A stretch of 64,000 nucleotides of DNA from a virus: IMG/VR virus record IMGVR_UViG_3300020034_000007, positions 1 to 64,000 of that record; one strand, written 5' to 3'. Position numbers and translations under genes: made by a program. How positions within the stretch are numbered: position 1 is the stretch's first letter; each line of letters begins with the position of its first letter. Below, piece after piece: positions 8,591-19,404 of this stretch. The notes beneath the pieces are model-generated. The model saw only the letters and a list, made by a program, of their open reading frames with translations. It did no database searches and was not told the origin of the DNA.

Positions 8591-10395
8591 TAGTAACTCA
8601 CAGGGGGTCTAGGAACTTGGAACGGAGTTAGTGGGTTAATCTGTGTCGGATCAATGATCGACACTCGCTTGGCTGACCCTGACATGACACCAAGGCCAAG
8701 TGGAATAGTAAAAGAAGACATCAGATACTTATCTGGCGTTCTAAGTTGGTCACGATTGGGCACTCGACAAATCTCCCCTGCTTCAATCCAGGGGGCGACC
8801 AACGCATCAAAGTCAAACGAATAAGATTCAAGCGCCATAACACTCAGAAGTCGGTTAGCATAATCCTGGCACTGCTGGGTGTTAGTAAAGAACTCAGACG
8901 AATAGTAATAAGTAATAACACCGAGTCGCTCAATCCTTGTCGGCGAGGAGGGCGTATGATTCTCGGCTACAGCTTGGAATGTAATTCCATCATTGACAGA
9001 CTGATCCGAGCTAATACCAGTCACCACTACTCTGTTATACATAGCAGTGTCGTCACTAGTACGCGTGAACTTCGCAATATTACCTGTCGGACCACCGGTG
9101 ACAAGGTCGATAGTAATAGGCGAGGTAGAGGGGTCAAGGAATGGTCGCACCACTAGATACCCAGCACCATCGAAGAATACCTCAATATTAGCTGAATCGC
9201 ACAACTGCTTGATAATATCCCAATAGTTAGAAGTGCGATCAAAACTCTGCAGTGCTGTCAATTTAGCACCATGCGAGTTGATACGAAACTTCCTCAATCC
9301 ACCTAGCGTACCTAGCGACGCTACCAGCGTATCGATATCCGTTCCTGTCGCCCATGACGTCGCTAGATCTAGCTTGATCCGCAAAAGCTTCTTGACATAA
9401 TCTCTGCCTGTTATGGCAATCTCATGCGGGAATGACGACTCGACAATCTTATCAATCATGAACTCGCCGATTTGCGTTTCCCATGATCTCTCTTCACCGA
9501 AGGAATAGAGCCACCTGACAGCAGCCTGCAGGAATGCCAATTCTTTAGCGACATTCTGTACAGGTGTGTACGATAGATTCAACGACGGGTGATAATGGAA
9601 CCAGCGACCACCCGTTAGATTCTGTTCGTAAATCGCTGCATAGTCAGTGGCCGCCGCATAGGTAGTAATTGCAGCAGCGCGGGCCGTAGGCCTAATCGTC
9701 AGCGGTATCGTCTCGTTGTTAATTCCCGGATTGAGATAAGGGATTAATTCACCAGCGAATTCGTTATCTGCTGCTGGAATGTCAATGTTCCAAGCCGACG
9801 TTCCAGTACGTGTAGCTGTCGAAGTAATCAATGGCACACTAGTCGTTGTAGCGTGGTTATTCACTGTAAGAATGTTAGCGCCTAGCATGTAAGCTGATCC
9901 GAGCAATGCAATAGTAGCAGCGTCGAAATCTACCGTACTTCCGTACGCGACAATGATGTCATAATTGAGTAGCTGATCTGTTGATATAGCTGTCAAGCTA
10001 GGGAAATAAGCAAAGTTGTTAAATCCGACTCGTCTAAGCATTGTTGTAATAGGTGACACTGTCGAACTACTTAAATTGAGCACAGCTACAACCGGACTGC
10101 GATTTAGATTCTGATACTTGACACCACGGAATGCTTTGATGATCTTGTCATACCATAATCCAGTAGCTGGATCATGAATCAATCTTCGATCAGAATTATC
10201 CAGCGCAATATCAAGATTGCGACGTTCCGCTCGAGTGGAATCTACGCCCACCTGCCCGGACTTGATGCGTGACAATCCATCGTCACCAGCCCAGCGAGTA
10301 ACCCCATCAGACTCGTAGATTTCAATCCTACGAGTAATGACAGTTTCGCCTGCGACAATGGCATCAACTACATCCCGAGAAACAAATCCGCCCAT
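8590..10395 (-). CDS. Minor tail protein (tail hub-like) with inserted GATase/ThuA-like domain
   Basis: The ATG at 10395 follows the stop of the upstream gene by one base; a GTG at 10452 would overlap it by 56 bp and lacks a ribosome site. The N-terminal ~80 residues (RRIEIYESDGVTRW, SGQVGVD, RRNLDIALDNSDRRL) and the C-terminal ~290 (KKLLRIKLD, DIIKQLCDSANIEVFFDGAG, NRVVVTG) resemble tail hub/baseplate proteins of actinobacteriophages. Between them (~100-295) is an alternating beta/alpha domain (VVAVLNL..., LLNYDIIVAYGS, LGANILTVNNHA, RWFHYHPSL) resembling ThuA/class I amidotransferase folds without an obvious catalytic Cys. Confidence 0.65.
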   Translation of the reverse strand: MGGFVSRDVVDAIVAGETVITRRIEIYESDGVTRWAGDDGLSRIKSGQVGVDSTRAERRNLDIALDNSDRRLIHDPATGLWYDKIIKAFRGVKYQNLNRSPVVAVLNLSSSTVSPITTMLRRVGFNNFAYFPSLTAISTDQLLNYDIIVAYGSTVDFDAATIALLGSAYMLGANILTVNNHATTTSVPLITSTATRTGTSAWNIDIPAADNEFAGELIPYLNPGINNETIPLTIRPTARAAAITTYAAATDYAAIYEQNLTGGRWFHYHPSLNLSYTPVQNVAKELAFLQAAVRWLYSFGEERSWETQIGEFMIDKIVESSFPHEIAITGRDYVKKLLRIKLDLATSWATGTDIDTLVASLGTLGGLRKFRINSHGAKLTALQSFDRTSNYWDIIKQLCDSANIEVFFDGAGYLVVRPFLDPSTSPITIDLVTGGPTGNIAKFTRTSDDTAMYNRVVVTGISSDQSVNDGITFQAVAENHTPSSPTRIERLGVITYYYSSEFFTNTQQCQDYANRLLSVMALESYSFDFDALVAPWIEAGEICRVPNRDQLRTPDKYLMSSFTIPLGLGVMSGSAKRVSIIDPTQINPLTPFQVPRPPVSY

Positions 10396-10396
10396 G

Positions 10397-13300
10397 TTAC
10401 GTAGCCACCGTAATATAATCCATCTGAATGTCTCCGAATTCTGCTTCGCCACCTGTACCAGGAAGGCGGGTCAACTTTGGATCATCAAAGGAGACATTCC
10501 AAACGTCGCCGAATGGATTACGAACTAAAGCGGAATGTCCAGAATTACGCATCCCGTAAATATCAAGTCTCTGACTGCGTGCCAAGTAAGTTCCAACGCT
10601 AACCGACGTCGAGATGTATTGGCCAGCGTTCCACAGTGCACCATTAAAGTCACCATCGAAATACGCCTTGTCTATAGTTCCAGCGAACACCGAGGCCCCT
10701 CCGATAATGACACCATTAGCTGCTGCCGTACTGTTAGTGATTCTTACAGTGACAATCATGTGATCAGTCAACAGTGGCATTGTGTGCTGAGCAGTATAGC
10801 GCTTGCTATTGCCTATGTTTAAATCACCAGAAATAGCTGGTTCATAGGTATCAACCTGCGCCAGTGCTACATCTTCCGAACTGATCAAACTGTTAGCAGC
10901 GTTGTAATACTCAACGTGTGAAAGATAAGAAGTTACACCACCATTAACAGGGTCACCTTCGGGTGTAAACCACCAACCAGTTCTAAACTTGCGAGCCTGT
11001 GCGTAAATACCTACCAGACGTACAGCATCAAGTGTTTGCGAAATGGAGATATAGTTACCAGCACCAACAGTGAATGCATCTGCTCGAACGACAAGGTTAA
11101 GTAACTTGCCATTAGGCATCGGCTCAGAGAATGTCTGATAACCATTCGAGACGTTACCAACAGATCCAGCTGAAGCAATGGTCCACTTGTCAGGTGTATA
11201 ACCGACAGTATGCATCTGGAAAGCAGGATCGTAAAACAAATTTTCGGCCGTATCTAGACCAATAAACTTATCACGCATCTGGATCGTTAGCGACCCGTTC
11301 GGACCGAGGTAGTCGCCGATATCACGGTGCCGCCCGCGCCCGTATAGGTTGAATACGGCGCTCTCCGTCTCGTCCGCGTAACTATCCGCCGTCACACTAA
11401 AGAGGGGTACAGCGTCCAGGATTCCAAACGGATCAAGCATCCAATACTGTGATGCAGGCGTTGTTACCTGAATGTAGTTCACCGTTGACGATTCAACCAA
11501 GTCACCCGTTGCATTGGAAACCTGAGTGACGACATACTGATAAGTTGTATTAGCCCTAGCGGAGTAATCACGATAACCATAGGTCGGCATGTACTCATTT
11601 ATGACTGCTAGCGTTTCCCAGGTAAGATCACCAACGGCACGCCGGTAGACATTCCACTGGATGAAGTTTGCATCCACCAGTAGGTTATTCCAGCCGACGT
11701 AGACAAACCCTCTGCGATCAAACTCGTACAGATAAACATTCGTTAGCGGAGCAGCAGGCGCTGTCCAGCTGGTCGTTACTGAGATGGTTGCCGTACCCTC
11801 AAGACCCAGGTTATCCACTACATAGACAGTGAAAGTGTATGCATTTAGATTGTGTAACGTACCTGTCGGAATCTGATACGCAGATGTAGTTGAGTCAGCA
11901 ACATATCCAGTATCAATGATAATTGTACTACCCTGCTTAATTACCAACCGCCACGTTGACTGACTCTTAATACCTGCAATAGTCGGTGTCCAGGTAATGT
12001 TTGGCAGTGCAGCTAAAACAGCGCCATCAAGAGGGTTAGTAAATACAGGCGCAGGAGCATCCGATACTATGAACGTCTGCAATGGAGCAAGTGGTCCACC
12101 TACGTCATCCGAATCCCAAAGCTTAACAGTCCATATAAGCAGCTGATCCTTGTTGCCAGATGGAATAGTAAGTACACCAGTCTGATTGCCGGATGTCAAT
12201 TTACCTGAGTCAAAAATTGTATTACCATCTACGTCATACACAAAGAGCTCGTACGCGGTCTGGAAATCAAATGGCGACGGATCGGTAAATATCCACTGTA
12301 CCTGCAATGAGCCTAAACCATACTTACCTACAGCACCAGAGTTAGGCGCGAGATTAACACCCTGTGGAGGATGCGAAATAGTAAATGTTCCCGGAGTTGA
12401 TGCAGGTGAAAGGTTACCCAGCTCGTCTATCTCGTATGAACGAATATACCAGAGTCCCTGAAACATTTCCTGAGCTGCATCGCACTCCTGAGTTACGGTT
12501 ATGACAGCACCACCTGTAAATGTATTCAGTGGCCGCTGGAATATATCATCAAAGATCTCGCGGAAATTTGTAGTGAACCCAGAATCGGAAGCTACCTGCC
12601 ATTTGATCTTTCGATCAACCTGTGGAGTATTGATAGCTTCTTTGAACTGTGCAGAAAAAATCGGCCTATCAGTATCGACCGTCTGGCCATTATAAGGCGA
12701 GATATTAACCGGTACTGGCGGTACTAGAATACCAAGGTAGCGAACTTGATACATCGCCTTGCCATACCAAACAAGACATCCGACCGTACCTACTGTAAGA
12801 TTTCTAGATCCACCAGCAGAAACAGTCGATATAGCAGCACCTGAAATACCAAAGCCAAGTCCATCAAACTGGTATGGTGCATTTCTCCAGACAGCAACAC
12901 CCGTAGAGAAGTCTACCATACAGGAATACGTAAAGTTAGTCGTAGTAAGAAACAGTAATACCTGATCAGTACCATCAAATGCAGCATTACCAAACTGCCA
13001 GCCGGCAGCGTAACCGGAGGTATGGCCACCTCCAGCCATAGACTTCGTCTGAAATGGCACGACATCAGTACGAGTCACACCACTATTGACAGTGAACTTC
13101 CAGGCAGCCATAGTGCCGCCTGCTGTAGTAGTATCACCAAATACGCCAGTGACATAGAAAGTCCTAGGCTGAGTGTCCGGACAGATCATAGTAAACTGAC
13201 GAAGACCTCCGGCCTTACCGGCATCAGGAAGAGTAATCGTCGGAGCCGAAGCAATCTGAGCACCGGTAGAAGTATTAATCTGAATGATTTGCATACGCTC

Positions 13301-13984
13301 GCCTAAATCCTTAGCGAACGCCTGATTAATAATTATCGCAAAGGTAGCAACGTTAGCAACAATTGCATCCTTACAACCCGCCATCGTGATGTAATCTGTA
13401 TCCGTCTTCGGGACACCACCAAGGGTGACGGCTGCTAACGTATGAATAGTCGCGCCACCTCCATTGGTATGATACATCCTGATAATGGAGTTAGTAGCTG
13501 CCTTCCAGCTGTACAAGGCCATGACAACATCGTCAGTCGAGTTGCCAAGCGAATCAATATCAACACGCGAAGTGTTATACCCCGCAACTACTGTATAAGG
13601 TGTCCTGATGGTTCCCGGAGTAAAAGCAGGACCAGCAGCATAAGCTACCTTGATATACTTAACACTCTGGTCGTGTGCTTTCCAGATGACATGAACATTA
13701 TTTGAGACATCAATACAAGAAGAATATTCTACTGGATCTAAACCAGTGAGATCAGTCGTGATAGTTGCCCGGAGTGTCCATACCTCGCCAGTTGATGAAG
13801 AGTAGATGTAGATCTTAGCAATGTTTGTGTTATCACCGCCGTCACCAGTATAGGCAGTCGAGTTGCTATCCAGAATAACAGCAACTAGGTTACCATCAGA
13901 TAGTCGGTGAACAGTTCGCTTTGCGATAGGGCCAAGACCATTACTAGATGTTCTTGAGATACTTCGAACAACTACACCCGGCAT
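10397..13984 (-). CDS. Large minor tail protein with N-terminal propeller-like and Fn3/Ig-like domains
   Basis: 1,195 residues. The first ~420 residues read like a sialidase-type beta-propeller: repeated short strands such as VHRLSDGNLVAVILDS, NVHVIWKAH and DVVMALYSW. The middle (~420-830) contains several Ig/fibronectin III-like modules with telltale PVNISPYNGQTVDTDRPIF and WRLVIKQGSTIIIDTGYV strands, as in many phage tail-tip proteins. The C-terminal ~360 residues are mixed beta and probably assemble with the hub. GGAAAG precedes ATG 13984. Role: tail tip/host interaction, inferred from position downstream of the tape measure. Confidence 0.68.
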   Translation of the reverse strand: MPGVVVRSISRTSSNGLGPIAKRTVHRLSDGNLVAVILDSNSTAYTGDGGDNTNIAKIYIYSSSTGEVWTLRATITTDLTGLDPVEYSSCIDVSNNVHVIWKAHDQSVKYIKVAYAAGPAFTPGTIRTPYTVVAGYNTSRVDIDSLGNSTDDVVMALYSWKAATNSIIRMYHTNGGGATIHTLAAVTLGGVPKTDTDYITMAGCKDAIVANVATFAIIINQAFAKDLGERMQIIQINTSTGAQIASAPTITLPDAGKAGGLRQFTMICPDTQPRTFYVTGVFGDTTTAGGTMAAWKFTVNSGVTRTDVVPFQTKSMAGGGHTSGYAAGWQFGNAAFDGTDQVLLFLTTTNFTYSCMVDFSTGVAVWRNAPYQFDGLGFGISGAAISTVSAGGSRNLTVGTVGCLVWYGKAMYQVRYLGILVPPVPVNISPYNGQTVDTDRPIFSAQFKEAINTPQVDRKIKWQVASDSGFTTNFREIFDDIFQRPLNTFTGGAVITVTQECDAAQEMFQGLWYIRSYEIDELGNLSPASTPGTFTISHPPQGVNLAPNSGAVGKYGLGSLQVQWIFTDPSPFDFQTAYELFVYDVDGNTIFDSGKLTSGNQTGVLTIPSGNKDQLLIWTVKLWDSDDVGGPLAPLQTFIVSDAPAPVFTNPLDGAVLAALPNITWTPTIAGIKSQSTWRLVIKQGSTIIIDTGYVADSTTSAYQIPTGTLHNLNAYTFTVYVVDNLGLEGTATISVTTSWTAPAAPLTNVYLYEFDRRGFVYVGWNNLLVDANFIQWNVYRRAVGDLTWETLAVINEYMPTYGYRDYSARANTTYQYVVTQVSNATGDLVESSTVNYIQVTTPASQYWMLDPFGILDAVPLFSVTADSYADETESAVFNLYGRGRHRDIGDYLGPNGSLTIQMRDKFIGLDTAENLFYDPAFQMHTVGYTPDKWTIASAGSVGNVSNGYQTFSEPMPNGKLLNLVVRADAFTVGAGNYISISQTLDAVRLVGIYAQARKFRTGWWFTPEGDPVNGGVTSYLSHVEYYNAANSLISSEDVALAQVDTYEPAISGDLNIGNSKRYTAQHTMPLLTDHMIVTVRITNSTAAANGVIIGGASVFAGTIDKAYFDGDFNGALWNAGQYISTSVSVGTYLARSQRLDIYGMRNSGHSALVRNPFGDVWNVSFDDPKLTRLPGTGGEAEFGDIQMDYITVAT

Positions 13985-13987
13985 GGC

Positions 13988-16900
13988 TTACAACTTTCCA
14001 GTCAAGGATTCAAGGTTCTGGATAAACTTCTCTGCGTCACTACCACTCTTAATACTCGGGAAACTCAAATCACCATGGAAATGAAGTTCAGTATGCTGCG
14101 TATTGTTCTGGTAGACTACAGGAGATGCGTTACTACCGCTAGCATTATTCACTCGTGCATTAAGCGTACTAAGGTTCGGGGTATTCATCTTACCCAGGTA
14201 GCCACCGATAACATTCAACAAGCCAGACTTCTTGACGAGGTCCCAAGCGCGTGCCGGGTTAGTCAAGGGTAGAATAACTTCCTTGCCAGCTTCGCCAACA
14301 CCGACAACAGTAGCTCGATTATAGATACCACCAAGGGCATTCCAGTGCGGAAGGTTCGGCAGCAGGGGAATCGAGAACTTCTTGTGTGGCGGGAATGGCA
14401 TCTCCACTGAAATCCTGTGAGGGATGATCAGGTTAACGCCATCAATGATCTTATTAACAATTGCCTTCGCTACTGTTGTAGCAACACCTGCTGCAGCCGA
14501 AGCAACACCGCCGACATCCGACAGGCCTCTAAGTAATCCACCGATGATCGACTTGCCAGCACTCAATAGCCAGGTACCCGCACTCTTGAACGCACCCTGA
14601 ATACCGCCGCCGATCTTACCGAACCAGCTGGTAACACTGCTCCAGACATTCTTAGCACCATTCCACAGGCCATTAAGAACATTCTTACCTGCTCCAACTA
14701 GCCAGCTAGCAGCATTAACGAACCTGTTAACAATCGCTGTTCCTACATCACCAAGCCACTTAGAAACACTATTCCAGACAGCCTTGGCGCCATTCCATAG
14801 ACCCTGAAGAACAGCCTTACCACCATTAACCAGCCAACTGACAGCGTTAGTAAACTTATTAACGATTGCAAGACCAACCTGGCCTAGCCAGGCATAGACA
14901 CTATTCCAAACTGATATCGCACCATTCCACAGCCCGGTAAGTAGGTCCTTGCCCTTCTGGAGAAGAAAAGTAAGGAAACCAGCCATCGTTTGAAGAATAA
15001 GAACAGGAAGCTTAAGGAACCAATCAACGATAGCCCTGATCATATCTGGAATGATACTGTGGCCGACAAGCTCATCCCAGAGCCACTGAAAGAAGTGAAC
15101 GATTCCATTCACAAGTCCTTCAACAGCACCCCAAATAATATTCCAGGCACCCTTGATAATATTACCTATAGCACTGAAGATTCCCTTGACAACCTGAACA
15201 ACGTCATCCCAGGCCTTCTTCCACTTGCCTGTAAAGATATCGACAATGAAGTTAAGAATACCAGTAAGAATCTGAAGCAGGTTACCAGTGATAGTAGCCG
15301 TTACTTCGATGGCTGGCTTAAGGACACTGTTAAATACCGATGCCAGAATCTTCAGAGCACCAAGTAGTAACACTCCGAGAACCATTACCAGTGGCTTTGA
15401 TGCCGTCCAAAGCAACCCAAGTAAGCGCCACAATGCCTGGAAGAATGATAGAACCTGTGGAGCAATATGCTGTCCGAGCTCCTTGAAGTAGTAAACAATA
15501 TTCTTTAGGAACGCAATGATTTCAGGCGAGAACAACTTCCCAAGTGCACTAGCTACAGTTCCTAAAGTCTTACCTAGATCAACTAGAAACTTGCCAACAC
15601 CGCTATTCGTAAGACTGCCGAACATCTTGCCAACATCAATGTTACCCAGTGCAGTACCAATGCCATGAGCAAACTGACTTAATCCTGGTCCGACGTTAGC
15701 ATTCCACCAGGTGACGACCTCTCCCCACTTCTTCTTGATAGGTGTCAACAGGTCAAGCTTGCCAAACGCCTTACGCGTATTATCTATTGCCGCCTTAGTA
15801 AGATCATCAATTGTAAGGCCACCAGCGTTGCCACTACCAAGGTTAGCACCAAGATTACCAGTTGGATAGTTACCACCGGCCGCCGCATCGAAGTTAGTTG
15901 CAGCTTGACCTTGCTTGGCCGCCGAAGATGCCTTGTCGATCGCAGCCTGCGCTGCTTGACCCATAGTCTGAAGCGAGTCGTTAATCTCCTGGATAGCATC
16001 ATTAACCTTGGAATACGCATCCTGGAGAGTCTGAAGCTTCTTGTTTTCAATATCGTAGCTAGCCTGAATACGATCACGTGCAGCCTTAGCCGCATCTACA
16101 ACAACCTGCTGCTTCGTAACAGCATCAGTAGCCTTATTGTATGCATCGGTGTACTTATCAAGGTTAGCCTTGTTAGCTGCTATACCTGCCATGATCTGAT
16201 CGAAAGGAAGTTCCTTCATGGCATTTGCAGCATCGTTAATCTGCTTGGTCAATCCATCGAACTGAAGACTATTTTGTAGATCAAGTTCCTGACCCTTGCG
16301 CTGGAGTTCATCAAGCTGATCCTGCAGCGCCTGATACGCAGTAATCGTATCGTTGATTCCGGTCTGCTGACCCTGTAGTGCAGTGATCTGATCGTTGTAC
16401 ACATTTAGAATATCCGAACCAGCGCCAGCCTGCTGCAGTGCCTGCTGGGTACCTTGCAGACTGAGGATCTCTCCATTAAGTGCAGCTAGCTTAGACTGAA
16501 CATCTCCAATAGGTCCAACGACATCTTCCATTTGTAACATCTGCAACTGGAGTGCCTTCTGCGCCTGGGTGTTAGCAAAGATCTGATCACCCATGGCCTT
16601 CTGGCCAACAATCTGAGTATTAGAAAGATCTGAAATGTTCTGCTTGGCGGTACTCATTAGATCTGAATAATGCTGCTGTGTAGCAGTTAGCTTATCCAGA
16701 ATAGCTTGCTGGCGATCCAAGGCGTCATTGGCTCTATTAAGAGCTGCCTGATCAGCATCAACAATACTCTTCTGGATTCTGATAACATTATTCAGTGCGT
16801 TCTGCTTTGCAGTCAAAGCCGTCAAGTCAGAGTTAAGAACCTTATAAGCGTTAATTGCACCAGCACCGGCACCAGCCTTGTTAAGGTTATCTAGATCCTT

Positions 16901-19342
16901 CGCCATATTGATATTGCGCGTGGTAGCTGCCATCGTAGCGACGGCACTACTGAAGGTCTGGATATCCGCGTACGCCTTCAGGAGCGGGCCTGAGATATTC
17001 ATAACTGTAGCAAACTGCCTATTAACCTCAGCCATACCAGCTGTAACATTCTCGACCAACGAAGGTGAGTGATGCGCAAACGGGTTAAGATAGCTGAACA
17101 ACTCGTATACAGCCTTTGCCGCATTCTCCACAATATGAACAACTGCCATCATTGCATTCTGAATACCCTGAGGTAGCATGTTGAACACATTGATAACAAA
17201 CGCGACAGCCTTATCAAAGATAGATGCAATACCACTCATAGCACCAGATAGACCTGATGCCCCCGAATTGAACCATCCGACCACACCCTGCCAAGCTGTA
17301 GCAATCTTATCTCTAAACCCATAAAGCAGGCTAACTACAACTGTGATGGCAATTCCCCACGGTCCGGTAAACACTCGCAAAAGGAGTGTTCCGAACGAAG
17401 CCATCATCGGTAGCAAACCACGCAGACCACCGAGAACCAGCGACGGAAGTCTGCCGAACAGGGCACCTAGCTCTGCAAAGAATGTTAAGCCAAGTCTAGG
17501 TATACTTCGGAAGAAGTTCAGGAAGGTTGCACCAATGGTGCCGAAGCCTAGCTTGACGATCGTTCCGGCACCACTGAAGGCTGCACCAAAGATACGAGGC
17601 AAGAAGGCTAGTGCACCAAATCCAATACTCTTAATACCCGAGAACAATAAGGTAAATGCTCCAAGGAGCGCATTCCCTGCACCGGAAACGATCCCACCTA
17701 GGATAGCGAACGTCGTACCGAAGGTACGTACGAGCAACGAACCGGCCGCCCCCGCCGCCGCCGTGAGGGGTGTGAACATCGTCCGGGCTGCAACAGCAAC
17801 GACTGATCCAGCAGCTCCTAGGCCAACACGCAGGATACCTACGATCGGCGAGAATACGCTACCGAGAACACTTCCTAAAGCACTGATTAATGCAATGCCA
17901 CCCTTGCCAAGTGTGCCAAACAGTCCGGTAAACAATCCGACGATCTTACCGAACGGCGCAAACATCAAACTAAAAATTACACCGAGAGATCTAAATCCAC
18001 CGACGAGCGCTGACACATACAGCATCAGTGGGCCCATCAAGGCAAGCATGATCGCTAACAGACCCATGAACTTCTGAGTGGTCGGGCTTAGGTTACTGAA
18101 CCACATCGCAAGCTTGGCTAAGTAGCCGGCCATGGCAAGAATCACGGGTAGCAACGGCTTGAGTACGTCAACAAGGCTGTTCTGAATCACAACGCCAATT
18201 TGCTGCATCTGGTGCGGCGACGAATTCATAACAGTCGCGAGTTCCTGCGCTGCTACCTTGGCGTTAACATTTGCATCCTTGGTTGCATCTAGCGCCTTGC
18301 CGTAGTAACTTAGACCACCGCTACCCTTAATTAGCGAGTTGTAAACATCTCGCATAAGGATATCAAAACGGTTAATCTGGAAGTTAGTAGCAAGGTAACG
18401 AGATGCAACATTCTTCTGGGCCTGATCGAGGCCGTGAAACTTGGTAGCCAGAAGCTCGATACGCTGTGCACCTGTCGATGACTTCCAGGACATATCCGCA
18501 ACGGTAATGCCCATCTTCTTAAGGATATCTTCGGCATTCTTAGTAGGTGCAAGAATGTTCGAGATGATAGTCTTAAGAGCATTACCAGCTTGAGCTGCTG
18601 TACCTGCAGCGGGAGTCAAGGCAGCAAGCATAGCCGCAAGCTCGCGGTAGTTAATACCAGCTTCAGATGCAGCACCAGCTGCACGCTGGAAGCCATCAAT
18701 CAGACCGGCCATGCTGATTCCAGTCTGATTCTCAACAACGTTCAAAGTATTGAGAATCTTGACCAGGTCGGACGAGCTAGCGCCATACTGTGCCTGGATG
18801 GCAATCAGGGCATTAGTCGCTTGGGTAGCCGACAAGCCACCGATGATCATTGCTTTTAGAGTGGTATCTACAGACTGCGCCAGTGCTGCACCCTGAACAC
18901 CAGCCTGCGCCCAGGCAGCACCGACGCCAATAACCTCAGCCTGCTGAATGCCATACTCGTTGCTGAGTGCTTCGAAGTTCTTACGAAGAGAATCTAGATC
19001 CTTGCCATAGTTAGCGAATGGATCAGATCCATAAACCTTCTGTAGTTCAGCGAAAGCTGACTCGTTAGCCTGAGTAAAATCATAGATCTTCTTACCCGCT
19101 AAGACTAATGGTGCAGTGAATGTTGCCGTCATCGCATAACCAGCTGAACGAAGGCTAGACGTCAGACTGGCAAGTGACCTGGTAGTACCCGCAATACCCG
19201 AAGCTGCGCCAGTACCACCAGAAGAATTTAGAGATGCCTGAACTTGCTTCCAGGTTCCCTGAAATTGCTTGAGCTGTGCTTCGGCAGTAGCTTTAGCAAC
19301 TCGGATGGTTATATTCAAGTAAGTTTCGACTTTAAACACCAC
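13988..19342 (-). CDS. Tape measure protein
   Basis: 1,784 residues, the longest gene in the window. The N-terminal part matches the TP901-type tape measure domain (RSLASLTSSLRSAGYAM, LAAMLAALTPAAGTAAQAGN, NALKTIISNIL). Long hydrophobic stretches follow (~420-760), then extensive coiled coil (~830-1150), more hydrophobic helices (~1290-1470), three 44-residue repeats (1470-1601) and a C-terminal tail (GLLNVIGGYLGKM). It sets tail length and is ejected with the DNA; at about 1.5 angstroms per residue the tail would be roughly 270 nm. The GTG start at 19342 has only a weak ribosome site. It is flanked by the tail chaperones and tail-tip genes, as in most siphophages. Confidence 0.92.
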   Translation of the reverse strand: MVFKVETYLNITIRVAKATAEAQLKQFQGTWKQVQASLNSSGGTGAASGIAGTTRSLASLTSSLRSAGYAMTATFTAPLVLAGKKIYDFTQANESAFAELQKVYGSDPFANYGKDLDSLRKNFEALSNEYGIQQAEVIGVGAAWAQAGVQGAALAQSVDTTLKAMIIGGLSATQATNALIAIQAQYGASSSDLVKILNTLNVVENQTGISMAGLIDGFQRAAGAASEAGINYRELAAMLAALTPAAGTAAQAGNALKTIISNILAPTKNAEDILKKMGITVADMSWKSSTGAQRIELLATKFHGLDQAQKNVASRYLATNFQINRFDILMRDVYNSLIKGSGGLSYYGKALDATKDANVNAKVAAQELATVMNSSPHQMQQIGVVIQNSLVDVLKPLLPVILAMAGYLAKLAMWFSNLSPTTQKFMGLLAIMLALMGPLMLYVSALVGGFRSLGVIFSLMFAPFGKIVGLFTGLFGTLGKGGIALISALGSVLGSVFSPIVGILRVGLGAAGSVVAVAARTMFTPLTAAAGAAGSLLVRTFGTTFAILGGIVSGAGNALLGAFTLLFSGIKSIGFGALAFLPRIFGAAFSGAGTIVKLGFGTIGATFLNFFRSIPRLGLTFFAELGALFGRLPSLVLGGLRGLLPMMASFGTLLLRVFTGPWGIAITVVVSLLYGFRDKIATAWQGVVGWFNSGASGLSGAMSGIASIFDKAVAFVINVFNMLPQGIQNAMMAVVHIVENAAKAVYELFSYLNPFAHHSPSLVENVTAGMAEVNRQFATVMNISGPLLKAYADIQTFSSAVATMAATTRNINMAKDLDNLNKAGAGAGAINAYKVLNSDLTALTAKQNALNNVIRIQKSIVDADQAALNRANDALDRQQAILDKLTATQQHYSDLMSTAKQNISDLSNTQIVGQKAMGDQIFANTQAQKALQLQMLQMEDVVGPIGDVQSKLAALNGEILSLQGTQQALQQAGAGSDILNVYNDQITALQGQQTGINDTITAYQALQDQLDELQRKGQELDLQNSLQFDGLTKQINDAANAMKELPFDQIMAGIAANKANLDKYTDAYNKATDAVTKQQVVVDAAKAARDRIQASYDIENKKLQTLQDAYSKVNDAIQEINDSLQTMGQAAQAAIDKASSAAKQGQAATNFDAAAGGNYPTGNLGANLGSGNAGGLTIDDLTKAAIDNTRKAFGKLDLLTPIKKKWGEVVTWWNANVGPGLSQFAHGIGTALGNIDVGKMFGSLTNSGVGKFLVDLGKTLGTVASALGKLFSPEIIAFLKNIVYYFKELGQHIAPQVLSFFQALWRLLGLLWTASKPLVMVLGVLLLGALKILASVFNSVLKPAIEVTATITGNLLQILTGILNFIVDIFTGKWKKAWDDVVQVVKGIFSAIGNIIKGAWNIIWGAVEGLVNGIVHFFQWLWDELVGHSIIPDMIRAIVDWFLKLPVLILQTMAGFLTFLLQKGKDLLTGLWNGAISVWNSVYAWLGQVGLAIVNKFTNAVSWLVNGGKAVLQGLWNGAKAVWNSVSKWLGDVGTAIVNRFVNAASWLVGAGKNVLNGLWNGAKNVWSSVTSWFGKIGGGIQGAFKSAGTWLLSAGKSIIGGLLRGLSDVGGVASAAAGVATTVAKAIVNKIIDGVNLIIPHRISVEMPFPPHKKFSIPLLPNLPHWNALGGIYNRATVVGVGEAGKEVILPLTNPARAWDLVKKSGLLNVIGGYLGKMNTPNLSTLNARVNNASGSNASPVVYQNNTQHTELHFHGDLSFPSIKSGSDAEKFIQNLESLTGKL
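14540..14935 (-). repeat. Three tandem 132-bp (44-residue) repeats inside the tape measure gene
   Basis: The encoded repeats begin GLWNGAISVWNSV, GLWNGAKAVWNSV and GLWNGAKNVWSSV and share a W(L/F)G-x2-G core and a later W-L-V/L-x-G/A-GK motif. Each is 44 residues with no gap. The DNA copies are also visibly alike, suggesting recent duplication of a length-setting or membrane-active module. Confidence 0.85.
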
Positions 19343-19404
19343 CCACGGGCTTCGAAGAGTCCCACTAAAGGGCCTCTAGTGCCCGACAAGGTATTCTGGA
19401 ATAT

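Noticed and set aside
17343-18077. 244-codon + strand frame opposite the tape measure gene
   Set aside because: Antisense to a certain gene, no ribosome site, Pro/Ala-rich product typical of a shadow frame.
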